Positions 1 to 9,043 are shown, numbered from the stretch's first letter. The stretch is DNA of 64,000 bases from Cytophagales bacterium (GCA_004292855.1 RDXN01000046.1:43391-107390), one strand, 5' to 3'. Numbers and translations: made by a program. Notes: generated from the letters alone by a model not told the origin.

Positions 1-10
1 ATCGAAAAAT

Positions 11-1489
11 TTAGGGTCGCTTCCCCGGCACGCCGAACCCCCGGCTCGTATCGTCGAGCACCAGCACCCAGTCGGCACCCGTGGTTGGGGGCACAAATTC
101 GCGCATCGGCTCGCGGGTAAACGTGCCAATCGAGGTGGCTGCACTCGTGCGGGGGTCATACCAGTAGGCCGTGACTTGTTTTCCCGACATCTTTTCCAGA
201 TTGATCGTTACAGGTTTATTTTGAGGCAGATACACAAACGCATAGCTACCGTCGCTCCCCCGGCAAGCCCGAATGTGTTCGCCCCCGCGCCCGTTTGGCG
301 ACGCCAGCAAGGATTGATCGGGTATCCGGTTGAACTGCGGGCGCGACTCGATCAGGTTGCGCAGGTGTTGCATTTGCCCTGCCGCTTCGGCGCGGGCCGC
401 CTGTCGCCACACGATCAACGTGTCGCCGTTGTTGACGGGCGGGCGTTTGGGGTCGAAAAACTGCCAGATAAAATGGTGTCCGTAGGTAACACCCGCCCCC
501 CCGGCCAGCACCGACCGCCAGGTTTGTTTACGCACGTCGTAGGCATTGAAATAGCCATTGGCTCGTTCCCATTTGGGCCACGGATTTACGGGGTGGTCGT
601 CGTAGTTGGGTTCGGCGTCGAGGGTGGGTTTGGTGGGCATCTTGTTCCAGTCTTCCTCGACCCACTCCCACACGGGCCGGTCGTGCCCGCCCCCGTGCCC
701 CGACTGCATGGTGTTCATAGCCAACCAGTTTTCGGTGCCCATCTCCTGCGAAGTTCGATAGCCGCCCCCCCAGGTATGGTACGTAATGAGCATGGGCACG
801 TTTGGCCCCAGGCTCGCCCGGATGCCCTCGGCCATAGCCCGCCAGAGGGGTCGATGGTCGTAGGGTTCGCGTTTGCGCCGGGCGGCTTCGGCCTCGGTGA
901 GGGTGGCCGGACGGTCGCCCCCCAGCATCCAGATCACGTTGGAAAACCGGGCGTAGCGTCGGCCAATCCACTCGCCGTAGGTGCGGGCATTTTGTTCGGT
1001 AAACACAACCGGCCCTGCGCCCCAGTCTTTCGTGACTTTATCGCCCCAGGTTGGCAGCAGGGCCACGTACATACCCTTGTCGGCAGCACGTTGAACAATA
1101 AAGTCGACATGGTCCCAATAGTCGTATTGGTCGGGGTTGGCCGGGTTGGTGCCGGGGGTCACGGCGGGGCGCGTGGGGTCGAGGTTCACCAGCGGCAGGT
1201 CGCCGTGGGCGTTGGGCTGGGTGAGGCCGTCGAACTCAGCCAGGGCCACGGCCTGAATTACGTTGAACCGCTGTTGCCGCCGAATCTCCAAAAACTCCTC
1301 GGCCTCCTGCCGGTTCAGGCGGTGAAATAGCTCCCAGCAGGTGTCGCCCATCCAGAAAAACGGGCGTCCCGTTTCGGTTTGGAGGTAATGGCCGTCGGGC
1401 TGCGCCATCAGGCGGGGCAGCGGGGTTCGGTTGCTCTGAGCCAGAGAGAGGTGAGTAAGGAAAATGAGAAAGAGAATAGTGGGTTTCAT
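11..1489 (-). CDS. secreted GH140-like apiosidase (DUF4038)
   Basis: A 492-residue exported glycoside hydrolase. The chosen ATG gives a clear signal peptide (MKPTILFLIFLTHLSLA, then QSN); the reading frame is open further upstream but only from a non-ATG codon. The block around residues 40-85 (GRPFFWMGDTCWELFHRL) is typical of the DUF4038 / apiosidase-like TIM barrel. By family comparison the acid/base and nucleophile candidates are D192 in LGGD and E293 in DAEPNY; this is assigned by motif, not proven. The tail (about 405-480) resembles the small beta-sandwich that follows DUF4038. GH140 enzymes remove D-apiose from rhamnogalacturonan-II and similar plant glycans. It lies downstream of, and in the same direction as, an apionate-lactonase-like gene, which fits apiose use. 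Exact substrate is inferred. Confidence 0.75.
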   Translation of the reverse strand: MKPTILFLIFLTHLSLAQSNRTPLPRLMAQPDGHYLQTETGRPFFWMGDTCWELFHRLNRQEAEEFLEIRRQQRFNVIQAVALAEFDGLTQPNAHGDLPLVNLDPTRPAVTPGTNPANPDQYDYWDHVDFIVQRAADKGMYVALLPTWGDKVTKDWGAGPVVFTEQNARTYGEWIGRRYARFSNVIWMLGGDRPATLTEAEAARRKREPYDHRPLWRAMAEGIRASLGPNVPMLITYHTWGGGYRTSQEMGTENWLAMNTMQSGHGGGHDRPVWEWVEEDWNKMPTKPTLDAEPNYDDHPVNPWPKWERANGYFNAYDVRKQTWRSVLAGGAGVTYGHHFIWQFFDPKRPPVNNGDTLIVWRQAARAEAAGQMQHLRNLIESRPQFNRIPDQSLLASPNGRGGEHIRACRGSDGSYAFVYLPQNKPVTINLEKMSGKQVTAYWYDPRTSAATSIGTFTREPMREFVPPTTGADWVLVLDDTSRGFGVPGKRP

Positions 1490-1529
1490 TGGGGAGCCTT
1501 CTGTCTGAAAATTAACTTTAAAGAACGCT

Positions 1530-1607
1530 GCCTTTACCCCCAACCCCCTAAAGGGGGCTTATTTCCACGTCGGACAAAGCCCCCTTTAGGGGGTTGGGGG
1601 TAAAGGC
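1530..1607. repeat. perfect 31-bp inverted repeat
   Basis: Arms 1530-1560 and 1577-1607 are exact reverse complements, separated by a 16-base loop. Each arm contains a smaller palindrome (CCCCCTAAAGGGGG type). It lies between two co-directional minus-strand genes, downstream of the apionate-lactonase-like gene, so it could act as a terminator or mRNA-stabilising hairpin. I see no target duplication or coding content. Confidence 0.9.
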
Positions 1608-1653
1608 AAATGGCTAAATCAATTAGAGGGCTGGAGGTTTTCAGCCAGTACTA

Positions 1654-3498
1654 CTACACAACAACGCCCACAGTCGCAAATGGCTTCAACACAATCTGCC
1701 TCTCTGTGTGCAAAGCAGCTTCCGGCAGGCTTCCCGTTTCCATACACGCCTGCGCGTTGGTCTCGTCGAGCGACCAGAGCGAGGTGGGCAGGGGCCAATC
1801 GTCGGGGAGGGCAACGGTTTGTTCGTCCCAGGTGTGGTTGGCTAGCAGGAGCAACTCGCGGCCATCTTTTTGCACATGCAGAGAACTGACCGAGAGAGGG
1901 GCATCGGTTTGGGTAGACACGCACACGGCTCCCTGCCAATCGGCGAGGGCCATGAGCAGCAGACCGGTTGGGTAGACACGGCCTAGGTTGGTTTCGGGGT
2001 CGATACCCTCCATCACGCCCCGCGGGCCTTTGGTGTCGAAATACGTCACGCGGGTTGGCCCTTCCGATGCTAAAGCCGCCAAACTTCCCAACAACCACCC
2101 AGCCGCCAGCAACGACGGATGCCGGTGGTCGGCGACCGGGTCGGGCAAGGGCCGGAGCGTTACGGGGCCTAAGTGAATTGCCTTGCCCTCGGCAAAACTG
2201 CGGGCCGTCCGAACGGTGTGGGCCTGCGCGGCTATGTTTTCGATCAGGGTTTGGTTGTCGTAGGCGTGTACCTGCGGGTTCATCGGGTACACTAGGTAAT
2301 CGAGCGGGGTCGGGTCGGGTCGGTTGCGGTTCAGCTCGGTAAATTGCGTGAGGGGGCCGGTGCCCAGTTGCGAACCCGCAAACACCTGCCGCAACACAGG
2401 AGCAACCTCGGCCATAAGCGCGTCGGGGGTGGATTGCTCGGCCATCAACACCTCAACATAAGCCACCACCGGATTTAGCCATTCCACGGCCATTTGCAAC
2501 TGATAGAGTTCGGTTTGGTAGTTGTCGGTAAACACAATTGACAGCACCACCTCGGCCCCAATCCGTTTGGCCTCGCTCAGGCCCACCGTGAGCCACTCCG
2601 ACCAGTCGGCCCGCCCAAAATCGAGCCGGATCATCAGGTGTTCCAAACCCATCTTGCGCAGGTGTGCAGCCTCGTCGGTTTTCAGTTTGGGCTGGTCGAT
2701 GGCGTGAGTGAGGCCTACTTTTGGGAGAAGGGAGGAAGGGGAGGATGGAGGAAGGGAAATGAGTTGGATAGGGGTTTCGGAATCGGTCGGTTGCGTGGGG
2801 GCTTCGCCCAAAACAGTGAGCGTGGCGGTGTGTTGAATGCGGTTGCCGGGTTGGAGCAAAACGGGCTTGGGTTGGTCTTGCGGAGTGCAATAGGTCTTAA
2901 AGGAGGTGTCGGACCAGTTGCGTTGGTCTTCCGTCTCGAACACCTCGCCCACAAATGTCAGGGTGGCCTCTCCCCCATCGGCATGGCTCCATTGCATCGA
3001 TGCAACCTGAAAAAACGGCTGGTGCGGGCTGATTAATTTCGGAAAATGGCTGTCGGTATGGCTCCCGTCGGGGTGACCAATGCGTACCGATTGCCCGATG
3101 GTTCCATCAATAGGATGCAACACACAAAGCCCCGCCCGGTTACGCTGAAACGCTTGCAACACCGTACCGTCGATGCTAAACCGAATTTCGCCCGATTCAC
3201 TGCCGGTCAGTTCACAGTTCCAGCGGATAATCTGGGCTTCCTCTCGTGCATGCGTACACACAAACGACACCCGAAACGACCCCTCCCCCGCATCGATCTG
3301 TTCGTCGGTGATGTGGGCGGGAATCGTAGCCCAGTTTTCGTCGCGAAGGGCGAAGTAGATGTTTCGGAGAATCTCGCGGTTGCCTAGTCGGATAGATCGG
3401 AGGAGGCCGTTTTGATAGGTTACGGTTAAGTTGCCTGCCCGTAGCGTGTGTTCAACAGGGCGGGGGTCGGGGTTGCCGTGGTATAGAATCGGGGTCAT
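1654..3498 (-). CDS. D-apionate lactonase-like protein
   Basis: A 614-residue protein with no signal peptide, so probably cytoplasmic. The opening (LRAGNLTVTYQNG, then REILRNIYFALRDENW) resembles the N-terminal beta-rich domain of the ApnL-type D-apionate lactonases. A TIM-barrel-like middle follows (roughly residues 260-500, with VGLTHAIDQPKL and LMIRLDFGRADW), then a small C-terminal beta domain. ApnL opens D-apionolactone to D-apionate in apiose catabolism. The assignment rests on remembered family features plus the adjacent secreted apiosidase-like gene. No apiose dehydrogenase or later pathway gene is visible here. The start is the ATG at 3498; the frame also extends three codons to a TTG. 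The alternative is a hypothetical TIM-barrel protein. Confidence 0.55.
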   Translation of the reverse strand: MTPILYHGNPDPRPVEHTLRAGNLTVTYQNGLLRSIRLGNREILRNIYFALRDENWATIPAHITDEQIDAGEGSFRVSFVCTHAREEAQIIRWNCELTGSESGEIRFSIDGTVLQAFQRNRAGLCVLHPIDGTIGQSVRIGHPDGSHTDSHFPKLISPHQPFFQVASMQWSHADGGEATLTFVGEVFETEDQRNWSDTSFKTYCTPQDQPKPVLLQPGNRIQHTATLTVLGEAPTQPTDSETPIQLISLPPSSPSSLLPKVGLTHAIDQPKLKTDEAAHLRKMGLEHLMIRLDFGRADWSEWLTVGLSEAKRIGAEVVLSIVFTDNYQTELYQLQMAVEWLNPVVAYVEVLMAEQSTPDALMAEVAPVLRQVFAGSQLGTGPLTQFTELNRNRPDPTPLDYLVYPMNPQVHAYDNQTLIENIAAQAHTVRTARSFAEGKAIHLGPVTLRPLPDPVADHRHPSLLAAGWLLGSLAALASEGPTRVTYFDTKGPRGVMEGIDPETNLGRVYPTGLLLMALADWQGAVCVSTQTDAPLSVSSLHVQKDGRELLLLANHTWDEQTVALPDDWPLPTSLWSLDETNAQACMETGSLPEAALHTERQIVLKPFATVGVVV

Positions 3499-3538
3499 AT
3501 CCGGCAAGATAAGCGATTCTGCAATTGCTTGGCACTAA

Positions 3539-3596
3539 CACGCCAAAACTCGCCCCTACGTTCTGAAATCGAACATCTGAAGCGAGTTTTGGCGTG
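3539..3596. terminator. 15-bp stem inverted repeat, possible terminator
   Basis: Arms 3539-3553 and 3582-3596 (CACGCCAAAACTCGC and its complement) are perfect, with a 28-base loop. It sits just after the stop of the small membrane protein gene and before the apionate-lactonase gene. No long T-run follows, so a rho-independent role is uncertain. Confidence 0.55.
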
Positions 3597-3607
3597 TCGG
3601 CAAGCCC

Positions 3608-4030
3608 CTAATTCACATACTTACTCCGTACCTGAAACAGGATGAACAAGCCAACCAGAAATGAGATCAAAATACCAATCAGGTCGAAACTTACGATGGC
3701 CGACAGAATGTAAAGTAGTTCGGCGATGTAGAGTTTTGTCCAGCTATCGCGTGTACGTTTGAACAAACCTGAGATTGCCAACGCTCCCACAATAAGCGAA
3801 GCCACAATGATCAACATGGACAGGCTAGCCCGGATATTGAGTGTAAATGCGCTCAACAGGGCCGCTCCTCCACCCATCAGAATAGCCAGTAACGACAATG
3901 GCAATAAGATAAGGGCCACATAAGGAACATACTTTGCGAAGCCCTCTTTGAACTCCTCCGGTAACTGAAACGGGGCTTTATCGGTAAAAAGAGGGGCCAA
4001 CTCAGGCTCCAAAACGGCTTGCTGTGCCAT
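3608..4030 (-). CDS. small four-helix membrane protein
   Basis: A 140-residue protein of unknown function. The start chosen (MAQQAVLEPELAPLF) gives a short hydrophilic head followed by about four hydrophobic segments: around residues 35-55, 60-80, 105-125 and 120-138 (for example YVALILLPLSLLAILMGG and LIGILISFLVGLFILF). The open frame extends upstream by 34 codons of non-conserved-looking sequence from a non-ATG start. There are no enzyme motifs. It ends next to a 15-bp hairpin. I do not recognise the family with confidence. Confidence 0.6.
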   Translation of the reverse strand: MAQQAVLEPELAPLFTDKAPFQLPEEFKEGFAKYVPYVALILLPLSLLAILMGGGAALLSAFTLNIRASLSMLIIVASLIVGALAISGLFKRTRDSWTKLYIAELLYILSAIVSFDLIGILISFLVGLFILFQVRSKYVN

Positions 4031-4142
4031 AACGAAAATGTTTAAGGGTTTTAGAATACAAGTGGCTGTTTTCCAGCGTACTAACCTATTAAACAGTTCT
4101 CGGAAAGTCAAGTTGATTTTAGGTGGTGGCAAGTTTGTACAG

Positions 4143-4176
4143 AAAAAAAATCCCTGACAACAGACGTTATCAGGGA
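4143..4176 (-). terminator. rho-independent terminator of tmRNA
   Basis: On the minus strand, a 13-bp stem (AATCCCTGATAAC pairing with GTTGTCAGGGATT, one G-U wobble) with a 4-base loop is followed directly by eight T residues. It begins about ten bases past the tmRNA 3' end. Confidence 0.9.
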
Positions 4177-4182
4177 TTTACG

Positions 4183-4553
4183 GGGTGGAGACGGAGGGAT
4201 TTGAACCCTCGTCCAGTCAAGGAACCCGACGGGCTTTCTACATGCTTATCCGTGATTGAATTGTCGGGCAAAAGGCTGGCTCACGTCAGGCCTACCAGTT
4301 GCCGTAGGTACTTGGATCTCGTTGGTTTTCAATACCATTATACCAACCAGCGCTGCGGTTCGACACCTCCTGATCCAGCCAGCAGCGCATAGGCCGGGGA
4401 GATGATGGCTATTGCTTAATCCTCCGGATTAGGCAGCCATGGCGTAGTTATATTCGCCAGTTATTGTTTTGATAGCTTGTTTGGGCGGGAAATACCATCA
4501 ACTCCCGGCATGCTTACACGCGACCTCTCAAGCTGTCAATTCCGGTCGTCCCC
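4183..4553 (-). ncRNA. ssrA: transfer-messenger RNA (tmRNA)
   Basis: Rescues stalled ribosomes by acting first as alanyl-tRNA and then as mRNA for a degradation tag. The 5' end GGGGACG pairs with CGUCUCC near the 3' end to form the acceptor stem. The T arm GGUUCAAAUCC precedes it. The tag reading frame (minus strand, 4458 down to 4429) encodes GEYNYAMAA followed by TAA, matching Bacteroidota tags that begin GE and end in YA(L/M)AA. A hairpin spans the stop (TAATCCGGAGGATTA). The terminal CCA is not fully encoded (the strand reads ACCCC), so it must be completed after transcription. A strong terminator follows. Ends are set from the acceptor stem and may be off by one or two bases. Confidence 0.95.
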
Positions 4554-4746
4554 AAATTGACACCCGGTTTGGGGTGTAGAGACATAACACTAAAACGGTC
4601 CGGCAAAGTTTCCCGAATCAGGATTTGTTTGTCGCCAGCAGGGTCTCGGCCAGTAAAGAAACCTGTGGGGTTTAAGTTGGCTCATCAGGGCTTGTTGTCT
4701 ATCTTGCATGGGCGCGTCGTGTGCGGATGCACTTTCCAATTGAACG

Positions 4747-7011
4747 ATGAAAAACATTGATTCTTACAGCCACGTCCGGGGCGAGTCCCTGTATCTGGAC
4801 GACCTGCCGGTGGTTCAGGGCACGTTGTATGCCTGCGTGTTCGGGTCGCCCGTCGCCCACGGGCACCTACGCTCACTCGACCTGACCGATGCGCAGAATA
4901 CCCCCGGCGTGGTGCGTATTCTGACCGCCCACGATATTCCCGGCGAGAATCAGATTGGCGGTATCATCCCCGACGAAGTCTTGTTGGCCGACGAAACGGT
5001 TGATTTTCAAGGCATGCCCATTGCGCTGGTACTGGCCGAAACGGAGGAAATTGCCCGACTGGCTGCGGCTAAAATCCGGGCCGAGATCGGCCCGTTGCCC
5101 GTGGTGACCGACCCCCGCGAGGCTGCGGTATTAGGCCACTTGATTGTGCCGCCCCGAACGTTCCAAACCGGTGATGCCGATGCCGCTTTTGCCCATTGCG
5201 ATTCTATTTTCGAGGGCCTCGCTGATTCGGGTGGGCAGGAACATTTATACCTGGAAACGCAGGGAGCCTACGCCGTTCCGCTCGAAAATGGCAATATCCG
5301 GCTGTTTTCGAGCACGCAGGGGCCAACGGCGGTGCAGCGGGCCGTGGCGCGGGTGCTGGGCGTGGGGATGCACAAAATTGAAATTGATGTCACGCGATTG
5401 GGCGGTGGTTTTGGGGGTAAGGAAGACGGGGCTAATCTCTGGGCCGCTCTGGTCGCTTTGGCTACGCACTGCCTACGCCGACCCGTCAAATACGTGTTGC
5501 ACCGGATGGAAGACCTGCGCATGACCGGCAAACGGCATCCGTACTCCTCCGACTTCAAAATCGGCCTGACCAAAGACCTCAAAATTCGGGCGTACACGGC
5601 CACCTTCTACCAGGATGCTGGTGCCTCCGCCGACCTCTCGCCCGCCGTGCTGGAGCGGAGTTTGTTTCATGCCAACAATACCTATTTCATCCCGAACCTG
5701 CGCGTAACGGGTTACTCTTGCCGGACCAATTTACCCTCCAATACAGCCTTTCGGGGGTTTGGTGGGCCGCAAGGTATGTTTGTGATCGAGTCGGCAATTG
5801 CCAAAGCTGCCGAGGAGTTGGGCATTCGGGCCACCGACATTCAGCAGGCCAACCTCCTGCACGAGGGCGACGCCTTTCATTACGGCCAAATCGCTGAAGG
5901 CTGCGAGGCCGAACACTGCTGGACCGATGCCGCCGACCGCTATGACCTGCCTCGCTTGCAGCGCGAAGTGGACGCGTTCAATTCGGGCAATCAACACCAC
6001 AAAAAAGGACTGGCCGTAATGCCCATTTGCTTTGGGATCTCGTTCACCAAAAAGTGGATGAATCAGGCGAGTGCGTTGGTGCATTTGTACACCGATGGCA
6101 GCATTGGCATCAGCACGGGGGCCGTGGAGATGGGGCAGTGCGTAAACACAAAGATGGTGCAGGTAGCAGCCCGGTGCCTGTCGGTAAACCCCGCCCGCAT
6201 CAAGATCGAAACGACCAACACCACCCGCATTGCCAACACCTCACCCTCGGCTGCCAGCGCGACCTCCGACCTGAACGGCAAGGCCTTGCAACTAGCCTGC
6301 GAAACGCTGATGGAGCGGTTATTGACCGTAGCGCGGGGGAAATTTGGCCCAACTACCTCCCTTCGCGACGAGCAAGTTTACCAGAACGACACCCCTACCG
6401 GCCTGTTCTGGAATGAGTTGATTCTGGAGGCCTACCAGCAGCGGGTGAACCTCTCCGAACACGCTCACTACGCCACGCCCGGCATCCACTACGACCCGAC
6501 CATTGAGAAAGGCCACCCGTTTGCGTATCACGTCTACGGCACAGCCATCATTGGCGTCACAGTCGACTGTCGGCGGGGGACTTACACGGTCGATTCGGTG
6601 AAAGTGACGCATGATTTTGGGCAGAGCATGAACACCATCGTCGACCGGGGGCAGGCCGAGGGGGCCATTGTGCAGGGGTTGGGCTGGATGACGATGGAAG
6701 ACCTCCGCTACAACACCGACGGTCGGCTCCTTTCCAACGCCCTATCGAACTACAAAATCCCGGACATCTACAGTGCCCCGAAGGAGCTGGACATTCATTT
6801 TCTGGAAACAGTGGGCAGCGAGTGGGCCATATTCCGTTCCAAAGCCGTGGGCGAGCCGCCCCTCATGTACGGTATTGGAGCTTACTTTGCCCTGCGCAAC
6901 GCGGTGCGGGCCTTTAATCCGCAGGCTGAATTGCCGTTCGATGCGCCCATGACACCGGAGAAAGTGTTACTGGGTTTGTATGCTCGTGAAACACAGCCTA
7001 GTTTGGTGTAA
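4747..7011 (+). CDS. xdhB: xanthine dehydrogenase, molybdopterin-binding subunit
   Basis: A 754-residue large subunit of the XdhAB-type xanthine dehydrogenase, oxidising hypoxanthine and xanthine to urate in purine breakdown. Visible active-site motifs: Q191 in SSTQGP, the glycine-rich GGFGGKE at 220-226, R336 in FRGFGGPQG and the catalytic E703 in AVGEPPLMYG. Length matches the bacterial two-subunit enzyme. The partner xdhA is about 2.8 kb downstream on the opposite strand, not in the usual operon. No xdhC maturation gene is seen in the window. The ATG start is preceded by AATTGAACG with no strong Shine-Dalgarno, usual for this phylum. Substrate assignment follows the family; related aldehyde oxidases are a less likely alternative. 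Confidence 0.93.
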   Translation: MKNIDSYSHVRGESLYLDDLPVVQGTLYACVFGSPVAHGHLRSLDLTDAQNTPGVVRILTAHDIPGENQIGGIIPDEVLLADETVDFQGMPIALVLAETEEIARLAAAKIRAEIGPLPVVTDPREAAVLGHLIVPPRTFQTGDADAAFAHCDSIFEGLADSGGQEHLYLETQGAYAVPLENGNIRLFSSTQGPTAVQRAVARVLGVGMHKIEIDVTRLGGGFGGKEDGANLWAALVALATHCLRRPVKYVLHRMEDLRMTGKRHPYSSDFKIGLTKDLKIRAYTATFYQDAGASADLSPAVLERSLFHANNTYFIPNLRVTGYSCRTNLPSNTAFRGFGGPQGMFVIESAIAKAAEELGIRATDIQQANLLHEGDAFHYGQIAEGCEAEHCWTDAADRYDLPRLQREVDAFNSGNQHHKKGLAVMPICFGISFTKKWMNQASALVHLYTDGSIGISTGAVEMGQCVNTKMVQVAARCLSVNPARIKIETTNTTRIANTSPSAASATSDLNGKALQLACETLMERLLTVARGKFGPTTSLRDEQVYQNDTPTGLFWNELILEAYQQRVNLSEHAHYATPGIHYDPTIEKGHPFAYHVYGTAIIGVTVDCRRGTYTVDSVKVTHDFGQSMNTIVDRGQAEGAIVQGLGWMTMEDLRYNTDGRLLSNALSNYKIPDIYSAPKELDIHFLETVGSEWAIFRSKAVGEPPLMYGIGAYFALRNAVRAFNPQAELPFDAPMTPEKVLLGLYARETQPSLV

Positions 7012-7077
7012 ATTCGGGTAAGAGGCAGTAGAATTAGCGGCCTGGTGAGGTTTTCTGGTCATAAACCCCTTACCACC

Positions 7078-7863
7078 GTGAAGTACTATTTGATTCTATG
7101 TCTGCTGCTGTCCACGTCAGTGATGGCGCAAACGCCCGACCCGTCGGCTCCCCCTAAAACCTACACCTACCTGATTTATCACAAGCTGGCTCCGGGCCTG
7201 ACGCTCCAGGATGCCCTGGCTGTTGAGCGCGAATGGAAGGTTATTAATCAGGCTGCCGTTGACGAGGGTACGCTCATTGGCTGGCACATGATGGTGAAGC
7301 AGATGAGTTCTAACGTCAACCCGGAGTATGATTACGTTTCCTGCATTGTGTCGCCGGTGATGGCCCTACGCGGGGCCTCGCCCGCGGCCATGACCAAAAT
7401 CTACGGCGATAGTGTGCAGACCCGCATGGCCAACCTTCAGAAGCGCGACCGCCAAGTTGCCCCAGTGGTTAAGTTTGAGGTCTGGGAAAACCTGGACGTA
7501 CAGTTGGGCACTGGCTTTGTGCCCGGAAAAACCCCGCTCGTCGTGGTCGATTTTATGAAGCTCCGCGATCCGCAAACCGATTGGCCGAAGGCAATGGCCG
7601 GGCTAAAAACTATGGGGGCTGCACAGGTTGCGGGTGGCCAACTGGCGGGTTGGGGTTTTTCGGGCCTGATTGTCCCGAATGGCACTGAGAAAGGCTACAG
7701 CTTTGCGATGTTCCGGCCTGTGGGCAACCTGAACGCGCTGGCGGGCGTGGCCGAACCCAAGAATCTAGACGAGCAAAAACAACGCGCGAAAATGTTCGAG
7801 ACCGTACGGCAAGAGGTATTTCGGTTCGAAATGTTCACGCTCCGACCGGGCGTGGGGAAATAG
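7078..7863 (+). CDS. exported protein with duplicated alpha/beta halves
   Basis: A 261-residue secreted protein of unknown function. A GTG start is chosen because it gives a clean signal peptide (MKYYLILCLLLSTSVMA, then QTP). The body seems to be an internal duplication: YLIYHKLAPG...LIGWHMM in the first half and VVDFMKLRDP...LAGWGFSGL in the second. This suggests two ferredoxin-like halves as in dimeric alpha/beta-barrel proteins. No catalytic motif stands out. It follows xdhB by 66 bases with no terminator visible, so the two may be co-transcribed. Its last 29 bases overlap the 3' end of the convergent FAD oxidoreductase gene. Confidence 0.65.
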   Translation: MKYYLILCLLLSTSVMAQTPDPSAPPKTYTYLIYHKLAPGLTLQDALAVEREWKVINQAAVDEGTLIGWHMMVKQMSSNVNPEYDYVSCIVSPVMALRGASPAAMTKIYGDSVQTRMANLQKRDRQVAPVVKFEVWENLDVQLGTGFVPGKTPLVVVDFMKLRDPQTDWPKAMAGLKTMGAAQVAGGQLAGWGFSGLIVPNGTEKGYSFAMFRPVGNLNALAGVAEPKNLDEQKQRAKMFETVRQEVFRFEMFTLRPGVGK

Positions 7864-8989
7864 GAATAACCGCCCCGTGCGTTTGGCGCATCACCCCGCG
7901 CAGGGCCGGTTTGAACGCCCCAAAGGTTGTAACAGCTAGCTCCGACAGCCATTCGTCGCCGAAGAGCCGCTGCACGGTGCGCCCCACCCACAGCCGCCGG
8001 GCAAACAGTGTCCGCCAACGGGTTTCATAGAGCCGTTCCAAATCGGGGCGGCTTATTTTGCTTTGTAGGAACTGCGTGGAGAGTTCACTCACGATTTTGG
8101 CCCCGTGAATGGCCATCGCCATGCCGTTTCCGCAGAGGGGCGTGATGAGTCCGGCCGAGTCGCCCGCCATCAGAATGTGGTCTTCCACGGCCTGCTTGGG
8201 TGCAAACGATACCTCGTTGATCACTTCGGGCTTGTCGTACAGAAACTGCCAGGTCTCGAAAACCTCGCGCAGGTGCGGGTTGCGCCACAAAACGGCCCGT
8301 TCCATATCGGGGATGTTGCCGTATTGGCGCAGGTTATTGCGGGTAGTGAGGTAGCACAGGCAAAACTTCCCCTCCTCAATCGCCGACATCCCGCAGTAGC
8401 CGTCCTGAAAATTATGCAGGGTAATCAGATCATCGGGGAAAGGTTTTGATTGCGGGCCAGGGGCGATGTGGTACTTCACGCCCACATACGGGCTGGGCTG
8501 TTGCATGAAGGCGCGGTCGAGGGTTTTGTCGAGCTTGCTACGCTTGCCAAAAGCCCCAAGCACGAGTCGGGCAGAGAATGTTTGGCCATCGTTGAGGGTG
8601 ACAGTGAAGGACTCTTTAGCAAATTGCACCTGTTCAACCTGCTTGCCCAGCACAAACTGCACCCCGGCAACCAATCCGAGTTGATACAATTCGTAATCGA
8701 GCGCGTAGCGGCTGATGCCAAAGCCTCCCAGATCGAGCGTCGAGTTCAGCGTTTTTCCAGAAGGCGAAGACAACTGAAATTGCGTGATCTGGGCCGCTCC
8801 CAAGCCATCCAAATCGACACCCAGCGACTCAATGTAGGGCCGGACTTCGTTGGAGACATACTCACCACAAACCTTATGAAACGGGTACGTTTTGCGCTCC
8901 ACCAACGTCACGCCGAAGCCCGCCCGCGCCAGTTCGAGGGCACTCACAAGGCCAGCCAGTCCACCACCAACGATCACAACATCCTGCAT
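7835..8989 (-). CDS. FAD-dependent oxidoreductase, geranylgeranyl-reductase-like
   Basis: A 384-residue flavoprotein. The N-terminus VVIVGGGLAGLVSALELARAG is a dinucleotide-binding Rossmann motif, with ER closing the first beta-alpha-beta unit (VTLVERKTYPFHKVCGEYVS). A second FAD contact lies in the ILMAGDSAGLITPLCGNGMA segment near residue 280. These match the geranylgeranyl reductase / phenolic hydroxylase superfamily. In Bacteroidota, relatives often sit beside type III polyketide synthases, but none is here, so the substrate is unknown. The start ATG is clear. The 3' end overlaps the convergent secreted-protein gene by 29 bases. Confidence 0.8.
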   Translation of the reverse strand: MQDVVIVGGGLAGLVSALELARAGFGVTLVERKTYPFHKVCGEYVSNEVRPYIESLGVDLDGLGAAQITQFQLSSPSGKTLNSTLDLGGFGISRYALDYELYQLGLVAGVQFVLGKQVEQVQFAKESFTVTLNDGQTFSARLVLGAFGKRSKLDKTLDRAFMQQPSPYVGVKYHIAPGPQSKPFPDDLITLHNFQDGYCGMSAIEEGKFCLCYLTTRNNLRQYGNIPDMERAVLWRNPHLREVFETWQFLYDKPEVINEVSFAPKQAVEDHILMAGDSAGLITPLCGNGMAMAIHGAKIVSELSTQFLQSKISRPDLERLYETRWRTLFARRLWVGRTVQRLFGDEWLSELAVTTFGAFKPALRGVMRQTHGAVIPISPRPVGA

Positions 8990-9043
8990 ACTCGTTTCAA
9001 CGATGCGTTGATGCGAATGGTTTTATTTGCCAACAAAGGGATT

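Noticed and set aside
176..1330. 384-codon open frame on the plus strand
   Set aside because: It lies wholly antisense to the signal-peptide-bearing GH140-like gene, and its protein (Gly/Val/Pro-rich, no motifs) is a shadow of that gene.
1530..1607. Insertion sequence or MITE remnant
   Set aside because: Only 78 bases, no target duplication seen and no transposase nearby; kept as a repeat only.
4183..4215. A separate tRNA gene suggested by a T-arm and acceptor-like stretch
   Set aside because: The T-arm belongs to tmRNA; there is no anticodon arm, and the acceptor partner is 350 bases away.
4123..4392. 89-codon frame across the tmRNA region
   Set aside because: It runs antisense across tmRNA and its terminator; the RNA structure explains the sequence.
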